Below are positions 1 to 8,068 of a stretch of 64,000 bases of DNA, one piece after another. The number at the start of each line of letters is the position of its first letter. The first letter of the stretch is position 1. Below the pieces are notes generated by a model that worked only from the letters and a program-made list of their open reading frames with translations, searched no databases and had not been told where the DNA came from. A program made the translations under genes and the position numbers. Source of the DNA: Dyadobacter sp. NIV53 (GTDB lineage: Bacteria > Bacteroidota > Bacteroidia > Cytophagales > Spirosomataceae); NCBI RefSeq assembly GCF_019711195.1, contig NZ_CP081299.1, positions 4,808,501 to 4,872,500 of the forward strand, read 5' to 3'.

Positions 1-806
1 TGGATGCAGTTGAACAAGCGGGAGTAAAAAACACAGTCTGGTATAATTACCGTCGTGTTCCTGCTGTGACATTGGCAAAGCAAATCGTTGATTCAGGTAA
101 ACTAGGTCGTATTTTCCATTACCGCGCAAACTTCCTTCAAGATTGGACGATCAATCCGGACGTGCCACAAGGCGGAACCGCAACCTGGCGTCTGGATGTA
201 GATGCAGCAGGCTCTGGAGTAACAGGAGATTTGCTTGCACACTGTATCGATACCGCGATGTGGATTAACGGTGGAATAAAAGATGTTTCTGCTGTTACTG
301 AAACATTTATCAAGGAACGTGTTCATTCAGAAAGTGGTAAAGTTCAGAAGGTCGGTATTGACGATGCGGCCATTTTCCATTGCCATTTTGACAATGGTTC
401 TTTGGGGCTTTTCGAATCCACGCGTTATGCACGTGGTCATAAGGCACTTTATACATTTGAAATAAATGGTGAACATGCATCAATCCGTTGGGACTTGCAT
501 GATTTGAACCGTCTTGAATATTTTGATCATAGCGATGAGTCAATTGTCCGTGGATGGAGGTCAATTCTGGTAACGGACAGCGATCAGCCTTATATGAAAC
601 GTTGGTGGATCCCTGGAACCAGTATTGGTTACGAACATTCATTTATTCACCAGGCTGCCGATTTTTTCGAAAGTCTGCAAACTGGTGAGGATTGCGCTCC
701 GACCTTTAAGGATGCTTTGGAAACCCAAAAGGTTTGTGAGGCTGTATTGGATTCCGCTGCAAGTAGGAGCTGGAAGGATACCGGGGTTGAATGGACTGGG
801 TCCTGA
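1..806 (+). CDS. Gfo/Idh/MocA family oxidoreductase, 5' partial
   Basis: The reading frame is open from the window edge, so the gene begins upstream; the internal GTG at 66 is not the true start. About 267 residues of the C-terminal part are visible. Near the edge the frame reads YNYRRVPA, typical of the segment after the Rossmann domain in this family, and GDLLAHCIDTAMW matches the conserved G-D-H-x-D-x substrate-side helix. The family consists of NAD(P)-dependent dehydrogenases of sugars, inositols and related polyols. The gene lies upstream of a ribose-type ABC importer on the same strand, which suggests catabolism of an imported sugar or cyclitol. The N-terminal NAD-binding half is outside the window, so the substrate cannot be named. 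Confidence 0.85.
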   Translation, partial: DAVEQAGVKNTVWYNYRRVPAVTLAKQIVDSGKLGRIFHYRANFLQDWTINPDVPQGGTATWRLDVDAAGSGVTGDLLAHCIDTAMWINGGIKDVSAVTETFIKERVHSESGKVQKVGIDDAAIFHCHFDNGSLGLFESTRYARGHKALYTFEINGEHASIRWDLHDLNRLEYFDHSDESIVRGWRSILVTDSDQPYMKRWWIPGTSIGYEHSFIHQAADFFESLQTGEDCAPTFKDALETQKVCEAVLDSAASRSWKDTGVEWTGS

Positions 807-858
807 TATAATGGAATCGGGTGATCAATAATTCGATAATTTCATCATTCGTAATTCA

Positions 859-1057
859 CAGGGCGATGCCCAGTGCTAAGGTATAAGACCCTTTCAGGGT
901 AAGGATGTGCTGATTTCAGTGCCGCCCTGAAAGGGCTTTATACCTCAGGATAGGGCACCGCCCTATTTTGCTGATTTCAGTGCCGCCCTGAAAGGGCTCT
1001 ATACCTCAGGATAGGGCATCGCTCTATTTTGCTTATAGTATAGGGCATCGCCCTATT
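859..1057. repeat. REP-like palindromic repeat block, left of RAYT
   Basis: This gene-free stretch holds several copies of a two-part palindromic unit. One part is GGGCATCGCCC (or its complement GGGCGATGCCC); the other is GCCCTGAAAGGGC. They are joined by ATACCTCAGGAT or its complement. The first copy is in forward orientation, followed by two tandem reverse copies and a lone GGGCATCGCCC hairpin. The same units recur, mirror-wise, after the transposase gene. Such arrays around a Y1-type transposase are what REP/BIME elements look like; this identification rests on structure and context. Confidence 0.8.
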
Positions 1058-1110
1058 TTATTAAGGAAATTTAATATAGTATTTCATCAACACACTAATC
1101 ATAATTTAAA

Positions 1111-1563
1111 ATGTCACAATCGTTGGCAAAAGTCTGCACACACATCATATTCAGTACAAAATACCGGCAACCTTTCATAGATGAAAAAATTGAAAGCGAG
1201 CTTCACGCTTACTTAGGCGGTATTTGTAATGAACTTGAATGTCTCCCTATCAAAGTTGGCGGTTATGTTGACCACATTCACATTTTATGTGTTTTGTCCC
1301 GAAAGATTGCCATCATGAAGCTTTTAGAGGAGGTTAAAAGAAGTTCGTCAAAATGGATTAAGACCAAGGGTCGTGATTACGAAGAATTCTATTGGCAGGA
1401 TGGTTACGGAATATTTTCAGTTAATCCTATTGAACTCGATGTGGTAATAAAATACATTACAAACCAAAAGGCACACCATGAAAACAAAACTTTTCAGGAC
1501 GAATACCGTGGTTTTTTGAAAAAATATAACGTAGAATATGACGAACGATATGTCTGGGATTGA
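1111..1563 (+). CDS. REP-associated Y1 transposase (RAYT, IS200/IS605-like)
   Basis: This 150-residue protein has the Y1 transposase (HUH nuclease) layout: an HxH motif in VDHIHIL at residues 53-59 and the probable catalytic tyrosine Y115 in VIKYITNQKAHH, with Q119 on the same helix. Length fits single-domain TnpA/RAYT proteins. These enzymes cut and join single-stranded DNA at hairpins. The gene is flanked on both sides by inverted arrays of the same palindromes (859-1057 and 1576-1676), and no tnpB or other IS partner is seen. A domesticated RAYT acting on chromosomal REP elements is therefore likelier than a self-mobile IS200. All expected residues are present, so it may be active. Confidence 0.88.
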   Translation: MSQSLAKVCTHIIFSTKYRQPFIDEKIESELHAYLGGICNELECLPIKVGGYVDHIHILCVLSRKIAIMKLLEEVKRSSSKWIKTKGRDYEEFYWQDGYGIFSVNPIELDVVIKYITNQKAHHENKTFQDEYRGFLKKYNVEYDERYVWD

Positions 1564-1575
1564 CATCTATAATTC

Positions 1576-1676
1576 ATAGGGCGATGCCCTATCCTAAGGT
1601 ATTACGCCCTTTCAGGGCTGGATAGTTAGTTAAGCCCTGAAAGGGCGCCATATCTCAGCATAGGGCATCGCCCTAT
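1576..1676. repeat. REP-like palindromic repeat block, right of RAYT
   Basis: Starts with ATAGGGCGATGCCCTAT, passes through a forward GCCCTTTCAGGGC hairpin and a reverse GCCCTGAAAGGGC copy, and ends with TAGGGCATCGCCCTA. It mirrors the left block, so the transposase gene sits in a roughly symmetric cassette of inverted units. It ends only about 37 bp before the ABC transporter ATPase gene, so the hairpins lie in that gene's leader region. Confidence 0.8.
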
Positions 1677-1713
1677 GATTCTATAATTCCGCAATTCACC
1701 ACCCACCAACCAC

Positions 1714-3207
1714 ATGCCCAACGAAATCCTCAGGATAACCAACCTCTCCAAATCCTATTCGGGAGTTAAAGCCCTGGACGACGTACAACTATCGTTGAAA
1801 AGAGGAGAAGTTCATGCGCTGATGGGAGAAAACGGTGCGGGAAAATCAACCTTTATGAAAATCCTGATCGGACTCGTTAATGCGGATTCGGGAGAAATTA
1901 TATTTGAAGGTAATGCGCTAAAAAGAGGAGGAGTAAACGATATACAGAGAAAGGGTATTTCCATGATCCATCAGGAAATCCTTATTATTCCTGAACTGAC
2001 TGTTGCCCAAAATATTTTTCTGGGAAGAGAAAAAGAAGTAAATGGTTCCAGAATGGGGTGGTTGAATGATGATCAAATCAAGTCAAAAGCTTCGACGTTA
2101 TTAGATCAATTAGGCGTTGATATTTCTCCGAACGTCAAAATGAAATATTTGAGTGTCGCGCAAATGCAAATGGTAGAAATTGCCAAAGCCATTTCAAACG
2201 ATGCCAAGGTTATCATCATGGACGAGCCAACCTCGGCTATATCAGATAAAGAAGTTGCTACACTTTTTCGAATTATCCGCGACCTGAAAGCTAATGGTGT
2301 TTCAATTATTTACATTTCCCACAAAATGGATGAAATATTTAAAATCTCTGATACGATTACGGTGTTGAGGGATGGAAAATATGTTGGAACAAAAAGTGCT
2401 GCCGAATTGGATCATAATAGTTTGATTACCATGATGGTAGGAAGGGAAATCAATAATATGTTTCAGAAGATAAATTCGGAAAAGGGCAGACAGGTACTTT
2501 CTGTTAAGGATTTAGCGAAAAAGGGAAAATTTGCAAATATCAATTTTGAAGTCCACGCGGGGGAAATTTTGGGTATCGCCGGATTAATGGGTGCCGGCAG
2601 GACAGAAATTGCAAGGGTAATTTATGGTCTGGACAAATCAGATAGTGGAGAAATATATATTGACGGCGAACAAGTAAAAATTAAATCGCCTGATGATGCT
2701 GTCAAGTGTGGCATTGGTTATGTAAGTGAAGACCGGAAGGGTTTGGGCTTTATTCCCAAAATGTCTGTTATGCAAAACATGACTTTGGCCAGCTTGTCAA
2801 ACCATAGAAAAGGAATTTTTATCAATACAAAAACTGAGAATGCAGTTACTAGTGAAATGATTGGTGATCTTAAAATAAAGTCTTCCGGATCAGACCAAAA
2901 GGTGACACATTTGAGCGGAGGAAATCAACAAAAAGTCGTCATAGGAAAAGTACTGTTATCATCGCCAAAGGTTGTTATTCTAGACGAACCAACAAGAGGA
3001 GTTGACGTAGGAGCCAAATTTGAAATATATAAACTGATTCATAATCTTGCGGCAAAAGGAATTGCAATTGTTATAATTTCCTCCGAACTGCCCGAAATTC
3101 TGGGAATGAGTGACCGGATTATGGTTTTATCAAAAGGAAAACAAACGGCAATTCTTTCGAGAGAAGAAGCTTCGCAAGAATTGATTATGAAATATGCAGT
3201 GGAATAG
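1714..3207 (+). CDS. Ribose-type sugar ABC importer, ATP-binding protein (RbsA/MglA family)
   Basis: At 497 residues this has the tandem-ATPase form of carbohydrate importers. Domain 1 has Walker A GENGAGKST at residues 38-46, an unusual signature LSVAQ, and Walker B VIIMDEPTS. Domain 2 has the degenerate Walker A GLMGAGRTE usual for this family, signature LSGGNQQK and Walker B VVILDEPTRGVD. It would power uptake through the permease encoded 75 bp downstream (3283-4230), with the lipoprotein at 4552-5496 as binding protein. The order ATPase, permease, binding protein matches rbsACB-type operons. The substrate is not determined; flanking Gfo/Idh/MocA genes suggest a sugar or polyol oxidised after import. 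Confidence 0.93.
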   Translation: MPNEILRITNLSKSYSGVKALDDVQLSLKRGEVHALMGENGAGKSTFMKILIGLVNADSGEIIFEGNALKRGGVNDIQRKGISMIHQEILIIPELTVAQNIFLGREKEVNGSRMGWLNDDQIKSKASTLLDQLGVDISPNVKMKYLSVAQMQMVEIAKAISNDAKVIIMDEPTSAISDKEVATLFRIIRDLKANGVSIIYISHKMDEIFKISDTITVLRDGKYVGTKSAAELDHNSLITMMVGREINNMFQKINSEKGRQVLSVKDLAKKGKFANINFEVHAGEILGIAGLMGAGRTEIARVIYGLDKSDSGEIYIDGEQVKIKSPDDAVKCGIGYVSEDRKGLGFIPKMSVMQNMTLASLSNHRKGIFINTKTENAVTSEMIGDLKIKSSGSDQKVTHLSGGNQQKVVIGKVLLSSPKVVILDEPTRGVDVGAKFEIYKLIHNLAAKGIAIVIISSELPEILGMSDRIMVLSKGKQTAILSREEASQELIMKYAVE

Positions 3208-3282
3208 TCATTAGCTATCTGCAATTAATTTTGAGCTATTGGCTGCTTTTACAAATAAGATATAAGACTAACCTAATACTTA

Positions 3283-4230
3283 GTGGAAAGTAACATTCGA
3301 GCGCAATTCAGGAATTTTGGTCAATATGGCATATTTCTGGCCTTTGCTATTATTTGCCTGTTATTGGCATTCAGTACACCAAGATTTTTTACCATATCAA
3401 ATCTATTAACGATTGGTAATCAGGTTTCTATAAATGCCTTGCTTGCATTTGGAGTGACATTTGTGATTATAACTGGTGGAATAGATCTTTCTTTGGGGTC
3501 TATGGTTGCCGTCACCGGAGTAATTGCTGCCACTTTTGCACACCCGGATACTTATCCTGTCGTTGTACCTATTTTTGTTGGTTTGCTTGCAGGTTTGGCG
3601 ATCGGAGCATTCAACGGATTGGTCATCACGAAAAGTAAAGTCCCGCCATTTATTGTCACGCTGGGAACCATGACAATCGGTCGCGGATTAGCATTGATTT
3701 TAAGTAAAGGTAGGCCGATATCCAATTTGTCGGATTCGTTTAACTTCATTGGCGGTGGAAATCTTTTTGGTATACCATTCCCCATTGTCATTCTGACTCT
3801 GGCATTTATCATCTGCTCTGTTATTTTAAATAAAACAATTTTAGGGCGTTACATGTATGCTGTCGGTGGAAACGAGCCAGCGGCAAGAGCATCCGGAATC
3901 CGTGTCAACAGTGTGAAAATGTGGGTATATACCATTTGCGGATTACTTTCTGCTATGGGCGGAATTCTCTTAACTTCCAGAATCACAACCGGTCAGCCGA
4001 ATGCTGGCGCAGGATTTGAACTGGACGCCATCGCGGCTGCAATTATTGGCGGAACGAGTACATCGGGTGGAACCGGTACAATGACCGGCACATTGATAGG
4101 AGCGTTGTTGATTGGCGTTATCAGCAACAGTCTGGATTTATTGAACGTAACTTCTTATTATCAGCAGGTTGTAATGGGGGCGATCATTATCGGCGCAGTG
4201 GTTTTGGATAGTATGGGGAAGGAAAGGTAG
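3283..4230 (+). CDS. Ribose-type sugar ABC importer, permease (RbsC family)
   Basis: A hydrophobic 315-residue inner-membrane protein with the many transmembrane helices of the RbsC/AraH/MglC family. Characteristic segments include GVTFVIITGGIDLSLGSMV near residue 60, YAVGGNEPAARASGI and DAIAAAIIGGTSTSGGTGT. GTG at 3283 is used as start; no better ATG lies nearby and the N-terminus runs straight into the first membrane segment. It forms the translocation pore with the tandem ATPase encoded upstream. Right after the stop comes a purine-rich tract and then the 18-bp minisatellite that separates it from the binding-protein gene. Confidence 0.92.
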   Translation: MESNIRAQFRNFGQYGIFLAFAIICLLLAFSTPRFFTISNLLTIGNQVSINALLAFGVTFVIITGGIDLSLGSMVAVTGVIAATFAHPDTYPVVVPIFVGLLAGLAIGAFNGLVITKSKVPPFIVTLGTMTIGRGLALILSKGRPISNLSDSFNFIGGGNLFGIPFPIVILTLAFIICSVILNKTILGRYMYAVGGNEPAARASGIRVNSVKMWVYTICGLLSAMGGILLTSRITTGQPNAGAGFELDAIAAAIIGGTSTSGGTGTMTGTLIGALLIGVISNSLDLLNVTSYYQQVVMGAIIIGAVVLDSMGKER

Positions 4231-4330
4231 GGCAATGGGTGAGGGGAAGAGGGAAAAAGGAGGGTGGAGGAAGCTAATCATAACATGTTCCGAGCGAAAA
4301 TTAGAAGTAGCCGCTTGCCCAACGGGCATT

Positions 4331-4522
4331 CATATCTCAGCATCGGGCATCGCCCGATGGATGGGTATTACACGATGAATGGGTATTATCCAATAAATGG
4401 GCATCGCCCGATGAATGGGTATTATCCGATGAATGGGTATTACCCGATGAATGGATATTATCCAATAAATGGGCATCGCCCGATGGATGGGTATTACCCG
4501 ATGAATGGGTATCGCCCGATTA
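4331..4522. repeat. 18-bp minisatellite with REP-derived hairpin units
   Basis: Nine tandem 18-bp units (4361-4522), consensus ATGGGTATTAYCCGATGA, follow a REP-like copy at 4331-4360. That copy carries the same leader (CATATCTCAGCAT) as the REP at 1649-1676, then CGGGCATCGCCCGATG. Each unit has a small palindrome whose arms change together: GGGTATTACCC, GGATATTATCC and GGGCATCGCCC. Because the unit is a multiple of three, long frames cross the array on both strands (an MNGYYP-like repeat peptide on the plus strand). I treat these as non-coding, since the lipoprotein gene downstream has its own start at 4552. The array sits in the leader of the binding-protein gene. Confidence 0.9.
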
Positions 4523-4551
4523 AATTCGATATAATATTTAATATCAATACG

Positions 4552-5496
4552 ATGAAACATATTTTATTGCCGGGATTTTTATTTTTATCAATATTATTAT
4601 CTGGTTGTAACCAATCAAAAAACGATGATTCCGGAAAAGCGGATTCTGGCAAAAAGCTTGTAATCGGTGCAACTATGCTTAGCATGCAGAACGAATTTGT
4701 CGTGAATGTGGCAGATGAAATGGAGGCGAAAGCAAAGGAATTGGGAGTTGAATTGATTGTGGTTGACGCGGAAAGATCATCTTTAAAGCAAGTCGAACAG
4801 GTTGAAAGTTTCATTGCACAAGGTGTTGATGCCATTATCCTAAATCCCTGTGAAGTGGAAGCCAGTTCTCCGGCGGTAAAACTGGCAATGGATGCAAGGA
4901 TTCCAATTATCAACGTGAATTCTGAAACTACCGCAAAACCAACGGCATTTGTTGGATCTGATGATACAGAATCGGCTCGTATAGCGATGAAATATATTGC
5001 TGAAAAGCTTGGTGGAAAAGGAAATGTCATCATGATGCATGGATATATGGGGCAGGCTGCCCAGATAAAAAGAGACCAGGGAGCTAAGGAGATTTTGAAA
5101 GCAAATCCTGGTTTGAAACTGCTGGCCGAACAAACAGGAGAATGGGATCGTGCAAAAGCAATGTCCCTGACAGAAAACTGGATCCAGTCTTATGGATCAA
5201 AAATAAATGCCATTTTTGCTCAAAATGATGAGATGGGAATGGGGGCAGTTAAGGCACTGGAATCAGCAGGATTGAAAGGCAAAGTGTTGGTTGTGAGCGT
5301 GGATGCTATTCCAGACGCATTGCAAGCTGTAAAAAAAGGTACACTGGATGCAACTGTTTTTCAAAATGCGAAAGAGCAGGGAAGCAAATCAATTGAAGCG
5401 GCTGTAAAAGCGGCGAAGGGAGAGAAGTTTGAGAAGGAATTATTGATTCCTTTTCAGTTGGTGACGAAGGAGAATGTTGGGGAATTTTTGAAGTAG
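4552..5496 (+). CDS. Ribose-type sugar-binding lipoprotein of the ABC importer
   Basis: The start is set at ATG 4552, because from there the protein opens with MKHILLPGF, a hydrophobic signal and the lipobox LSGC (Cys at residue 18). The longer open frame from 4264 only translates the minisatellite. The 314-residue product is a periplasmic-binding-protein-like type I protein: the mature part begins KKLVIGATM, followed by VEQVESFIAQGVDAIILNP, NAIFAQNDEMGMGA and GKVLVVSVDAIPDAL. It would be anchored in the inner membrane and deliver a sugar to the permease encoded at 3283-4230. The close match to RbsB-type folds is clear; the ligand is unknown. Confidence 0.92.
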   Translation: MKHILLPGFLFLSILLSGCNQSKNDDSGKADSGKKLVIGATMLSMQNEFVVNVADEMEAKAKELGVELIVVDAERSSLKQVEQVESFIAQGVDAIILNPCEVEASSPAVKLAMDARIPIINVNSETTAKPTAFVGSDDTESARIAMKYIAEKLGGKGNVIMMHGYMGQAAQIKRDQGAKEILKANPGLKLLAEQTGEWDRAKAMSLTENWIQSYGSKINAIFAQNDEMGMGAVKALESAGLKGKVLVVSVDAIPDALQAVKKGTLDATVFQNAKEQGSKSIEAAVKAAKGEKFEKELLIPFQLVTKENVGEFLK

Positions 5497-5582
5497 GTAA
5501 GGGAGGATTCCAGAAATTAAATGATAATAATAGTATAAACTCCAAAAATGTAATTTTTGATTTGCAAATCGAAAATTATAAC

Positions 5583-5663
5583 CTACACCGTATATAATTT
5601 GCGGGGATACTGGCCGGGATTATTATATTCAATAGCCAAAAAGGATATTGAAAAAGAATGATC
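5583..5663 (-). pseudogene. Possible relic of a Y_Y_Y (hybrid sensor) domain
   Basis: On the minus strand about 27 codons read DHSFSISFLAIEYNNPGQ followed by QYPRKLYTV and a stop. This resembles the start of the Y_Y_Y domain of Bacteroidota hybrid two-component sensors (pattern FSFEFAALDYNNP..NQYAYKLEGF). The surrounding frame does not look protein-like, and no histidine kinase remains. If real it is a short leftover of a deleted sensor gene; the match is short and could be chance. Confidence 0.25.
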
Positions 5664-5707
5664 AGGCAGAGTTAAAAATGATTTATATAAACCCATAAGT
5701 GTTTGAA

Positions 5708-6259
5708 ATGAAACAATTATTAATTTTAACCTTATTGATTTTCGTGCTGTTTTCATGCAAAAATGACGATTTAGAAGGGGGTTTTTATATGACGGCACTT
5801 GTTAACAATCAGAAATGGAAATCTCTTGAACATCTTGCAGGAGCACAGTTGGATTTTAGCAATTATGCTAATGCGCACAACTTGTTGTTAGGAGGAACAA
5901 TGGAAAAGCCATTAGGTGATGGTACAATATATCGCCTAAGTACTAGCATAAATAGCCCGGTTAATAAGGGGAAGTATTATTTTAATAACAAAAAATATGA
6001 ATCAAATGCCATTGGTGGAGTACAAGGAAATGTTATAGGCTACAAAAATGGTGTTGACTATTTTAATAGTGTAACTATTACTGGGTTTGTTGAAATAACG
6101 ATTTTGACTGATCATGAAGTAGGAGGTAATTTCGAGTACCAGGCTGTTACATATAATCCGGGGAGTGAAAATGGAGTAGATACAGTCAAAGTGAAAAATG
6201 GACGCTTTTACGTTCCGATCGTAATGGTTAGTGGCCGAGAGTGGAAGGCTCCAAAATAA
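5708..6259 (+). CDS. Small secreted lipoprotein of unknown function
   Basis: The start is placed at ATG 5708, three codons inside the longest frame, because it gives a normal signal: MKQLLILTLLIFVLFSC, with the lipobox cysteine at residue 17. The 183-residue protein has a short Asp-rich linker (KNDD) and then a beta-rich body with many Asn, Gly and Tyr residues. The body resembles the small beta-sandwich lipoproteins (for example DUF6252) common in Bacteroidota; that family call is an impression, not established. It stands alone between the ABC importer and a Tat-exported oxidoreductase, followed by a terminator at 6432. Function unknown. Confidence 0.6.
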   Translation: MKQLLILTLLIFVLFSCKNDDLEGGFYMTALVNNQKWKSLEHLAGAQLDFSNYANAHNLLLGGTMEKPLGDGTIYRLSTSINSPVNKGKYYFNNKKYESNAIGGVQGNVIGYKNGVDYFNSVTITGFVEITILTDHEVGGNFEYQAVTYNPGSENGVDTVKVKNGRFYVPIVMVSGREWKAPK

Positions 6260-6431
6260 TTGATAGAAAATAAAGAAAGACTTCGCATTTACTGAGTAGA
6301 AATTTTTACAGTTTAGAAAACTTGTGGTAAGTGATGAGCACCTCTTAGGTTTTGAATGATCCTCTAAAATTCTAAAATTTTGGTAATTAAATACTACAAA
6401 TAGTAAACACACCCCAAAAACTTCTTTTATC

Positions 6432-6459
6432 TGCGGCAGCTCTTTTAGCCGCATTTTTT
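6432..6459 (+). terminator. Rho-independent terminator
   Basis: TGCGGC-AGCTCTTTTA-GCCGCA followed by six T. A perfect 6-bp GC-rich stem plus T-run on the plus strand, between the small lipoprotein gene and the oxidoreductase gene that starts at 6487. Confidence 0.75.
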
Positions 6460-6486
6460 ATATCCTGAAACCAACCATATTTCTTC

Positions 6487-7854
6487 ATGAATACTTTCAA
6501 TATTAATCGCCGGAGTTTTCTTCATGGTGCCACGGCAACACTCGCACTTTCAGCTTTTGGTGCGAGAGGTATGGATTTGATTAATCCTGCAAAAACACTT
6601 CGGGTTGCATTAATTGGTACTGGTTGGTATGGGAAAAGTGATTTGTTCAGATTAATACAGGTAGTTCCGGTGGAGGTCGTTGCACTTTGTGATGTAGATA
6701 AAAACCAGCTGAATGAAGCCGGGAAGCTCGTTAGCCAGCGTCAGAAATCAGGTAAGACACCGAAATTGTATGGTGATTATAATAAATTACTGGCGGAAAA
6801 TGAACTGGACATTGTACTGATTGGCACACCCGATCACTGGCACGCTCTGCAAATGATTGACGCGGTAAAAGCCGGTGCACATGTGTATGTGCAAAAGCCG
6901 ATCAGTGTGGATGTAATGGAAGGTGAAGCGATGGTTGCGGCTGCAAGAAAATACAAAAAAGTGGTTCAGGTTGGAACACAGCGAAAAAGTACGCCACACC
7001 TGATTGATGCCAAGAAAAATATTGTAGATGCAGGCTTGTTAGGCAAAATTTCACATGTTGAAATGTGTTGTTATTACCACATGAGAAACAATGGAAATCC
7101 GCCGGTTGAAGCGGTTCCTGAATTCCTGGATTATGAAAAATGGACGGGGCCGGCCCCGTTACGGCCATATGATGGTTTGCCGCACGTACGCTGGTGGCGA
7201 ACTTTTATGGAATATGGCAATGGAATTACGGGTGATATGTGTGTACATATGTTCGATACGGTGCGCTGGATGCTGAAATTAGGCTGGCCAGCTAAGATTA
7301 GTTCGACCGGAGGTATTTATGTTCAAAAAGAAGGCAAATCCAATATTTCGGATACCCAATCTGCTATTTTCGAATATCCTGAACTGAACTGTGTATGGCA
7401 GCACCGTACCTGGGGAACACCAAATAACCCGGATTATCCATGGTCGTTTACACTGTATGGTGAAAAGGGGACTTTATGGGCAAGTACTATGGCCTATGAT
7501 TTTATTCCTGAGGGGAAAGGTGAAAAAATCCACAAAGACGTTGTTTATGAAAAAGAAAAATATCCTGAGGACTTAAAAGAAGATAAAATTGAGCTGAATG
7601 CTGCTCCGGCAACGAGACTGCATATGCTGGATTTTCTGAGTGCAATTGACAACAGCAGCAAGCCAATAGCCGATATTGAAGAAGGGCATATTTCAACTGC
7701 AAGCTGTATCCTGGCTAATTTGTCAATGAAGACCGGGCGTTCGATTGTTTATGATCCCGTGAAACGGGAAATTGCTGGCGACCGCGAAGCAAATGCATTG
7801 CTTGCCAGGGCCTACCGCGATCCGTACAAACATCCGGATTACAGAAAGGTCTAA
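6487..7854 (+). CDS. Tat-exported Gfo/Idh/MocA family oxidoreductase
   Basis: A 455-residue protein with a twin-arginine signal (NRRSFLHGA, residues 7-15) and a hydrophobic stretch ending near GARG, so it is probably exported folded with its NAD(P) cofactor. The Rossmann segment follows (ALIGTGWYGKSD near 41-52, LCDVD, GTPDHWHA). The usual EKP motif of the family is QKP here (VYVQKPIS); the lysine kept is the one normally catalytic. GDMCVHMFDTVRWML is the conserved substrate-side helix. Members of this exported subgroup act on sugars or glycosides in the periplasm. It lies downstream of the sugar importer and a second family member at the window start, which suggests a shared carbohydrate pathway. 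The substrate is unknown. Confidence 0.9.
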   Translation: MNTFNINRRSFLHGATATLALSAFGARGMDLINPAKTLRVALIGTGWYGKSDLFRLIQVVPVEVVALCDVDKNQLNEAGKLVSQRQKSGKTPKLYGDYNKLLAENELDIVLIGTPDHWHALQMIDAVKAGAHVYVQKPISVDVMEGEAMVAAARKYKKVVQVGTQRKSTPHLIDAKKNIVDAGLLGKISHVEMCCYYHMRNNGNPPVEAVPEFLDYEKWTGPAPLRPYDGLPHVRWWRTFMEYGNGITGDMCVHMFDTVRWMLKLGWPAKISSTGGIYVQKEGKSNISDTQSAIFEYPELNCVWQHRTWGTPNNPDYPWSFTLYGEKGTLWASTMAYDFIPEGKGEKIHKDVVYEKEKYPEDLKEDKIELNAAPATRLHMLDFLSAIDNSSKPIADIEEGHISTASCILANLSMKTGRSIVYDPVKREIAGDREANALLARAYRDPYKHPDYRKV

Positions 7855-7864
7855 GTATTTAACC

Positions 7865-7909
7865 GCAATGGGCGCAATAATTTTCAATAGAATCTATCGC
7901 ACCCATTGC
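7865..7909 (+). terminator. Hairpin terminator after the oxidoreductase gene
   Basis: GCAATGGGCGC and GCACCCATTGC form an 11-bp stem with one mismatch, separated by a 23-nt A/T-rich loop, ten bases after the stop codon. The T-run behind it is weak (AATTAAATTTT). Confidence 0.6.
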
Positions 7910-8068
7910 AATTAAATTTTAACTCAAAACACTCCTAAACCAAGAAAATTTTTGAACCCGTATACCAACTGTATTTGTTTATAAGTTAAATAGATATTGT
8001 TATCCGAACTTTAAACTTTAACCCTCGGAAACAGTCAGATAACTAATAAACTAAACTTTCAAAACAGA

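Noticed and set aside
859..1676. Autonomous IS200/IS605 insertion with tnpB
   Set aside because: No tnpB or IscB gene, and the palindromes are multicopy on both sides, which fits a REP/RAYT unit better.
4361..4522. CRISPR-like array
   Set aside because: Contiguous 18-bp units with no spacers and no cas genes; it is a minisatellite.
4264..4551. N-terminal extension of the sugar-binding protein, or a repeat protein (MNGYYP units) encoded on either strand
   Set aside because: The frame is only the translation of an 18-bp tandem repeat. A normal lipoprotein signal starts at 4552.
4494..5033. Minus-strand frame of 179 codons
   Set aside because: Antisense shadow of the sugar-binding protein gene; Ser/Thr/Ile-rich with no domain.
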